Part shown: positions 57,909 to 64,000 of the stretch, one piece after another
Numbering within the stretch: position 1 is the first letter of the stretch
Layout of the letters: the number at the start of each line of letters is the position of its first letter
Made by a program: the position numbers and the translations under genes
NCBI GenBank assembly: GCA_024509875.1
Contig: JAMPIV010012447.1
Location: 62,001 to 126,000 of the forward strand
Origin: Oreohelix idahoensis
Lineage: Eukaryota > Mollusca > Gastropoda > Stylommatophora > Oreohelicidae
DNA length: 64,000 bases
Direction: 5' to 3'
The notes under the pieces: generated by a model
Seen by the model: the letters and a program-made list of their open reading frames with translations, nothing else
The model's database searches: none
What the model was told of the DNA's origin: nothing

Positions 57909-57938
57909 ATAGCTATGCGTTTCTTTTTTTGAACAGTA
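57909..57938 (-). repeat. Terminal inverted repeat, right
   Basis: Perfect reverse complement of 56405-56434. Confidence 0.95.
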
Positions 57939-57989
57939 TATATTGCTATCTGGTCTGGTGATTGCAGAACCTGGCAACAACAAGCTAGC

Positions 57990-58460
57990 TTGTTCTTTTT
58001 TTTTTTAAATTTCCTCGCATGAGGTCGCATTTTTTCCTCGCATGAGGTTGCATTTTTTTTTACTCGCTTGAGCACGCCCGACACCGGCCCTGGACAAGAC
58101 ACATGATCCTAGCCAAGGCCGGATAGTAGGGCGCATGTCCAAACACTAAAAGACCAATTGACACCGAAATGTCAATGTACTGATCTTTTGTGTTTAGATT
58201 ACCCACTTACTTAGTCGGTTATATTAGGGCGCATGTCCAAATATAAAAGACCCTTTTTTCCCTCGCATGAGTCGCATTGGAACACGCCCAACATAAACGC
58301 ATGTCCCAACACAAAAAGACCCAATGACAAACAAGTATCACTGTAATGATCCTCTATGTTTTCACACAAAAGATCTAATGACACATAAGTGTCACTGTAC
58401 TGATCCTTTGTGCCTGGCACATGGTTTTATTAGGGCGCATGTCCAAATATAAAAGACGCT
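57990..58460. repeat. Imperfect local repeats with small palindromes
   Basis: GGGCGCATGTCC at 58129 and 58227, GGGCGCAT again at 58433, and CGCATGTCCC near 58299, each followed by AAAAGAC-type sequence. The block TGACAC-AAGTGTCA-TGTACTGATCC recurs near 58159, 58324 and 58379, and the last is a near-perfect hairpin (TGACAC ATAA GTGTCA). CTCGCATGAGG-TCGCATTTTTT recurs at 58013, 58037 and 58261. No gene. Confidence 0.7.
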
Positions 58461-61430
58461 TAGGTCTGTGATCGTGCGCGTAAGAGTTGGGTTGTGCGAT
58501 GAAAAAGTTGTTGTCTGAGTTGCACGTATTAGTGCTAGACGTGTCATAATGTGATACCATGCCTTCGTTAATGATATATTTAAGAAGTGTTTTATGTTAG
58601 ATAGCGTTTGGATAGTAATTATATAAATCAGTAGAATTTAACAAAGTGAATGCATGTGGCCGGGCAGGGTAGTGGGGGTTGCTGTTTAACTCGAGAGTAT
58701 TAGATTTTGATTACTAGCTAGCCTGCTAGAGGTGATGATTTCTCTCTACAGACTTACAGGAATTTACCAGGTTCGGGGAAAATCCTCTAAGATGTTTTAA
58801 TTTTAGAGCAGATGGTTATTGTTTGTGTTGCACCTGCAGCGATTAGCTTTGGTATGATACTTTAGTAATTTGTATGATGGCCACTTGCAAAACATATGAT
58901 TCGTCAACAGCCTTTGTGTTCAATGAAACAACTGTTTTATTTAATTTTCAACAAGAACTGAGTTAAGTCAAATGGTAACTACATCAAATTCTCACAATAG
59001 CATGTCGACATTTATAAACCAGCATGAAGGTTCAATATATTATTTCTAGGATGCAACATTCCTTTTTCCCAACATCAGGATCTTCCTTTGTAAGCATATC
59101 TGTCAATTATATGCCTAGCTTGTTTTCATTGTTGCACATCTTGGAACATAGCCCTACTTGGGTTATGACCGTCAGCTCTAACTGTTTGAGCATTGTTAAT
59201 GGATAGTACTTACAGACTTTAGAATTTCACAAACACTTCCAAGAATTAATTAAATATACACAACTGTGTCTGAAGTTGATGTCCTCAACTGAAATCTACA
59301 CTGATTAGACAAAGCATGTCCTTGCTTTCCCGCTTTCAGTTCAATACTGCCTAAAAACATGGCTTCGTCTCCCGTTCATTTCTGGGAAAAAAAGTGAGCC
59401 TAACCATTGGTTGGAAAACACGTGACCAACGCAACTATACACGCTAAACTTGGCCTCAAATAATGCGTGGCGTTTCCAAGCTAAAACTGGCCTAATTGAA
59501 CATCTGCGTTAAGATTTTCTTTTATCTTCTGTTTCTATAAAAATTTATTTTATGTTAATATAGTCTATATCTGAAAACTCACGGTATACGCGGTTACATA
59601 CAGATCCCGGGGCCCTGCAAATGTATCCCGTAGGGAGACATTTGAGTACTATCAAATCTTAAAAAAAATTATCCCAAAAAATTCTTAAGTTCAAAAAAAT
59701 TGTTCAGAAAAATTTAAAGTTCAAAAAATTTTCTAAGTCCAAAAATAATTCGGAAAAATTTAATCTAATTCCTAAACTAGGTTCCTATATCTATGTGAGA
59801 TCAACTTCTCTATAAAAACTTAGGGATGGACATCAACTCCAAAAAATTTTTTAACTATCCAGCATTTTTCATCACATTTTTAAATTGGCAACCCTGACCA
59901 ACAAAAATATTCATTAAGTCATCACTCAAAAATATGGGGAGTGGCAACATTGGGAACATGAACAATAATATCCTATTTCATTATCCTAATCCACATGTAT
60001 GTTATTCCAACAATATAGTTGACACACTGTATTGGACATTGTGGGGGAAAACCTAATTCTATCTCTGTGTCCTCCGAGTGGTTCAAAATTTTATGTTATT
60101 TTCACTTCTGGTGTTCTAATAAGTTTTGGTCCTAACTTATTTATTGAGTAAGCACTCCATGTATTTTGTAGTAGAAAGTATTCCTGTTTTTTTTTTTTTT
60201 TCTTCAAAATATCCACATCATCTTTGCAAATGACGATCCAATTGTATAAGTCAGTTAATTTAACCGTGGTGATCCATCATGCTTTCTTTTGTTATGTATT
60301 ATTGCATATGGGAAACAATTTCAGATCTGTACATCATCATTTTCAAAGCTCAATGTAACAATTTATTCTGATAAGCAATTTCAATGTACCAATTAAAATG
60401 ATTAAAAATCTCATTACTTGTACTTGTTCATTTTTTTTTTTTAAAATAACCTGGTATCCTTGACAATATGTATCTGTTATCGCTTGTTTATCCTCGTATA
60501 CCATTTTGTATTTCCTTTATTTATTTATTTTTTTTTTTATAAATCCCATATTCTCCATATATATGTGGTGCTCCAATATTTTATAGGTGTGGATCTTTCC
60601 TGGTCTTCTTGTTTATAATGGGAATTCATCATTATTTCCTTTCAATGTATGACTTCTAACAATATTTTTATCAACAACACATCGACTAATCATTTGTAAA
60701 CATCAACAAAACTTTCATAATTTTATCGCAATATGAGGTAAAATACATATTTTCAGGATTTCGACACCAACTCTGCCTTCGCAGGTCGAAGGTTAGTCAG
60801 AGTTATGTAGTGCCTGTAATTCTGGGTATGTTATGAGTATATTAAATCGTCAATTTATTTCAACTATCTTACAACATTCTGTAATTCATGATAGGGAATA
60901 GTCATTTGTTATACAACCATGTTCATATTACAAAGGCAATGAGCAACAAAAAAATCAAAAAGATTTCTTCTCCAAAAATGCGGATGTATCTCTATTTCCT
61001 TTACCTCTGGGCGTAGCAATTATTCAGTCATTATTTTTTTTCTCATTATTTAATCTCCATTTTGTGTCCTTAGTACCTGTGGTTCCATGGGATTATCATA
61101 ATCTATTGGTCCTTGTCTACTGATAATCCTTCAATAATGACTTCAAATATGGTCCTCATATGTGTAACAATCATCTGCTCTGATTTGTTCTATGTCCATG
61201 GTATTCATAAAATATTCCATTATCTCTTTGTCTTATCTCGTAACCACGAAAGACTAAGATTATTCCTCCAATGTTAATGTGGGGGATTTTGTGCATAAAC
61301 ATTACAACAAAATCTCAGTTGTGACAACATAAAGTTTCACCTTAATATAAAATGGCATCTTCATCATACATAACCTAGTTGCTTCTTCATCTCATGTGTC
61401 ATTAGTGGTTATCATCTGGTAATGGGTGTT
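58460..61430. other. AT-rich spacer, no gene seen
   Basis: Short frames and T-runs (60188-60201, 60431-60441, 60528-60539). Because it lies downstream of the minus-strand retroelement pol at 62642, part of it could be that element's 3' region or LTR, but no partner LTR is in the window to prove it. Confidence 0.45.
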
Positions 61431-61435
61431 CAATG

Positions 61436-61640
61436 TGGGTTCAGCATATACAAATGCTGTAAAGGGGTATTTCATTTGCTAGGTCAGCATGTGCAAATGC
61501 TATTTCTTTCACATGGGCAAAGGCATCATCAACAAATAGGTGTAATGTGTTCAATCTGGGGTTAGCATATACTAATGCTCTCAAGGGATTCTTCATTTGC
61601 AGAAAATCAGCATGCGCAAATGTCATTGGGGTATTTGTGA
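61436..61640 (-). repeat. Tandem duplication with palindromic AGCAT...ATGCT cores
   Basis: Two ~120-bp units (starting near 61440 and 61560). Each holds AGCATATAC(A/T)AATGCT, then TTTCATTTGC/CTTCATTTGC, then CAGCATG(T/C)GCAAATG. On the minus strand this gives repeated FAHAD and AFAHVK peptides in a 61-codon frame. Four near-palindromic 16-mers of the same shape are present. Confidence 0.7.
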
Positions 61641-61693
61641 TAGGCAGTATCAGGGATCAAGCTGGTGGGGTGTATGACTGGTAATGGGGTGAT

Positions 61694-62600
61694 TTATTTT
61701 CTCTTTTTCTTTTCTTCTTCAGCTGCTAACCTCAGGGCAGTCAATGTTTTACAATATTGGCTTATCATCATCAAAATGTGTGAGGGTGGCATATAAACAT
61801 ATAGCAATCCTATAGAATGTTTTCTCTTCTTTTCATTTTTTCTTTTATGTCGTTTCAATATAGTGGAATGGAAAAATAGTAAGTCAAAGATGAGTAACAG
61901 TGGAGTGAAGGAAATCTTACTATAGAGAGTCAAGGTTGGGATATGGAATCTCTTTAGGAGAATGTTTAAAATTCTTGACAGTACTAATATACATCTGGGT
62001 CTAAAATAATAATGTACATTTGAAAAATAAATAATCCTGTGGAGAAAAATAGCATAACATGCAATACTAGTTTTGGGTATGAATTTTATGCTGTTAAGAG
62101 ATCTCATAGTAGGAACAGTATGATTGGTCAAGGTGATAGAATAAAGGAGTTTAGCATAAAAGAGATCACAGAAATATTAGTATGGGGTAAGAAAAAGTAC
62201 TGGTGAATGAAGCGTGGAATATGATCAGTTACAAAAGTGTAGATCCATGTTACAACAGAATAGTGTGACACATGTGTTATAGGTAAGGTTTTGTAACATT
62301 CTAAATTTTAAGAAAATGTCTGTAACTAAGTAATGTCTGTAAACTCGTAACACCGTGTGTTATCAATTGTTTTGTAGTTTTTATTTTACAACATTATACT
62401 ATCTAAAGAAAATCCTCCGTGGGCTGGTCTTGATTTTCCTCTGGCATCAGTATTCTAAGGCTGGAAAAAATAACTTTCTCAGTGAGGCTTTTGACATCTT
62501 AGTCTGGAAGCAAGTCATTTGAACTGTCAAAAACTGAAAATAGAGTACATGGGGAGAGTTAGTACATTGTTAAACATAAGTGCACATTCGCGGTGACCGT
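61694..62600. other. Spacer downstream of retroelement pol
   Basis: A minus frame 62131-61694 (145 codons) has a hydrophobic/Tyr-rich start and a Lys-rich end but no family features. It might be chance, or a leftover of the retroelement's 3' part. Confidence 0.35.
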
Positions 62601-62641
62601 ACATGGGATGGCATGTACATTGAAGACTTGAGGGGCGTGTC

Positions 62642-64000
62642 TCAGCAAAGCTTCAGTAATAAGTCCTTTAGTTGTGCCGCCATCTCTAACTTTGCAATGT
62701 CTCGACTGGTTAGGCGAGCATCATACTGAGTAAATGTGGGTGACACTGCATTTGCTGATTGTTGGGGCGCTGAGGACATTGGCGAATGCGGTGATGGCTT
62801 AACATCTTTTGATTGCGGTGATGGTTTCCCTGTGGTTGGGGTTTGCATGGCGGGAACATCTGTTAGTTTTGAGGCAGGGGCATGTTTCGCCTTGATTTTT
62901 CTTCTGACCTGGTTGTGCTGAACGTTAGCACCGGTTACCATGGGCACAGTAATTTGCACACTGTTGTTTTTGACTAGTTGAGATGAGGCTAACACTTCTC
63001 GGCTTGGTTTGGGAACATGATTGCGTTTCTTCAGAATCTTTCGTCTGATATAGTTGTGCTGTATACGCGGAATTTTGTTGCTAGGAATTGAGTCATCAGA
63101 TTCTGTTTTATAGGCGCGTTTGACGCTGGAGCTGACTGGTACGAATAATGTACTCTCCGCATCACTGGTTTCAATGGAACTAGCTGTATCAATGTCTGTT
63201 TCTTGTTCGTACAATTCCACCATTTCTCTGTCATTCTGTTCGTTGGGGTCTGACAAAGCTGTGCCGGGGTTGACACTGTAATTTCGCATTTCTTGTTGCG
63301 TTTCGTCTTCATACAGATTGCTGGTATATGGTTCAACAATCTGCTTGGGTATCGTTTCTTCAGGATCTGATTGTTCTGAACGAGCAATCTTGTTCTTGTG
63401 GTATAGCAGTGTTTGTCCTTCGCTGGTATTCCAACTGGAACTGCCTGAACTGGGGGTGTGATAGGTATCAGCTGACGATTTATCACTGCGGGAGTAAGTT
63501 TGAGTGTTAATATAAGGTGCTTTCGTGTTGTCATCGTGTGACGACGTCTGTGGCATGATTTCTTCATTTCTAATGCGCAGGTCTCTGTCTTCGAGTCGAT
63601 TACGCAATTCAAGTGGTGGGATATCTTCTTCGCTTTCGGACGAGTCTCGTTGTTGTCTTGCTCGATGTAGTGCATCGGTGGGTGGTCTGGGTATGTGGTC
63701 GTCTTGGTAAAATTCAGAGTCTGTCGTCTCTGACTCTGATATGTCAGACGAATCTGTGCTGGATGGATTATAATTTAGGGTGGCTTTTCTGACTGGTCTT
63801 GTATTTGTCGTCAGAGGCGGAATGGGCCGGTGATTATCAATTTTTATTTGTTTTACGTGAGCTTTTGTTTGGTGTTGTTTCTCTTCATTCCAAATAATGA
63901 AGTTTACAGGCGTAGTTTGTTTCATGATTTTGTAGCCATCTAACCATCGGTCATCGAATTTTGAACTGCGTACATGTTTCTTGTAGTATACTCTGTCTCC
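62642..64000 (-). CDS. LTR-retroelement pol C-terminus with long disordered extension (partial)
   Basis: Minus frame open from the right window edge to the stop at 62642, 453 codons. The ATG at 63925 is internal: 25 codons upstream stay open and belong to the domain. The first ~65 residues (GDRVYYKKH, KFDDRWLDGYKI, NFIIWN, KAHVKQIKI) fit the SH3-like C-terminal domain of Gypsy-type integrases, which binds DNA ends. After it comes ~390 residues of low-complexity sequence: Ser/Asp/Glu-rich (SSTDSSDISESETTDSEF), Thr/Ser-rich, two related basic patches (QHNYIRRKI and QHNQVRRKI) and a Pro/Ser tail (GKPSPQSKDVKPSPHSP), ending in a short helix-like end (RDIAKLEMAAQLKDLLLKL). The role of the extension is unknown. 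No stop or shift is seen, so this copy may be fairly intact. Confidence 0.75.
   Translation of the reverse strand, partial: GDRVYYKKHVRSSKFDDRWLDGYKIMKQTTPVNFIIWNEEKQHQTKAHVKQIKIDNHRPIPPLTTNTRPVRKATLNYNPSSTDSSDISESETTDSEFYQDDHIPRPPTDALHRARQQRDSSESEEDIPPLELRNRLEDRDLRIRNEEIMPQTSSHDDNTKAPYINTQTYSRSDKSSADTYHTPSSGSSSWNTSEGQTLLYHKNKIARSEQSDPEETIPKQIVEPYTSNLYEDETQQEMRNYSVNPGTALSDPNEQNDREMVELYEQETDIDTASSIETSDAESTLFVPVSSSVKRAYKTESDDSIPSNKIPRIQHNYIRRKILKKRNHVPKPSREVLASSQLVKNNSVQITVPMVTGANVQHNQVRRKIKAKHAPASKLTDVPAMQTPTTGKPSPQSKDVKPSPHSPMSSAPQQSANAVSPTFTQYDARLTSRDIAKLEMAAQLKDLLLKLC

Larger units (their letters stand above)
56405..57938 (-). mobile_element. Tc1-like DNA transposon with intact ends
   Basis: A 1,534-bp element with perfect 30-bp terminal inverted repeats (56405-56434 and 57909-57938), flanked by TA on both sides (56403-56404, 57939-57940), the expected Tc1/mariner target duplication. 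Transposase on the minus strand has a single nonsense codon. Such ends could still be moved by a related transposase. It lies directly upstream of the LINE ORF1 start (45 bases), so it may have landed in the LINE 5' region. Confidence 0.93.

Overview
The window looks like intergenic, repeat-dense DNA from an invertebrate nuclear genome, most likely a lophotrochozoan and probably a mollusc. The basis is the mix of elements: RTE-like and I/Jockey-like LINEs, Tc1 elements, tRNA-derived SINEs and Gmr1-like LTR retrotransposons, with AT-rich spacers and long (TA)n tracts. I found no convincing host gene, rRNA, free-standing tRNA gene or CRISPR array. Most gene-like sequence is mobile-element coding sequence, and much of it is broken. 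The species call is inference.

Layout. 1-2625 (minus): LINE ORF2 with endonuclease and reverse transcriptase, open for 875 codons and running off the left edge, with a 38-bp poly-T directly before its ATG. 3377-3945 (minus): 5' piece of a second LINE. 4655-5586 (minus): 3' piece of a third LINE with a (TAAG)n tail. 5.7-14.6 kb: SINE copies and a large inverted-repeat structure (11745-11958 against 13700-13902). 14641-16281 (plus): decayed copy of a repeated protein family. 18.1-19.5 kb: a SINE-like repeat and a LINE scrap carrying a 29-bp minisatellite. 22614-31861 (minus): complete-ended LTR retrotransposon with ~2.6-kb LTRs and TSD TTAAG, inserted into an RTE-like LINE whose two halves lie at 22469-22613 and 31867-33060. 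33721-35061: Tc1 element missing its right end. 37820-38328: 509-bp insertion between 27-bp direct repeats. 44252-54486 (plus): second LTR retrotransposon with ~2.55-kb LTRs and TSD GTCTG, inserted into a LINE ORF1 whose halves lie at 44103-44251 and 54487-56360. 56405-57938 (minus): Tc1 element with perfect 30-bp terminal inverted repeats and one nonsense codon. 58.1-58.46 kb and 61.4-61.65 kb: local repeats. 62642-64000 (minus): C-terminal end of another LTR-retroelement pol with a long disordered extension, running off the right edge.

The most interesting system is the pair of LTR retrotransposons. In the 44-54 kb copy the order is gag-protease-INTEGRASE-RT-RNase H, the Copia-like order with Gypsy-type domains known from Gmr1-like elements. 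The 22-32 kb copy has the same gag-protease-integrase start but has lost RT and RNase H, so it could move only with proteins supplied in trans. Both copies sit inside LINE coding sequence with exact 5-bp target duplications, so the order of insertion can be read directly.
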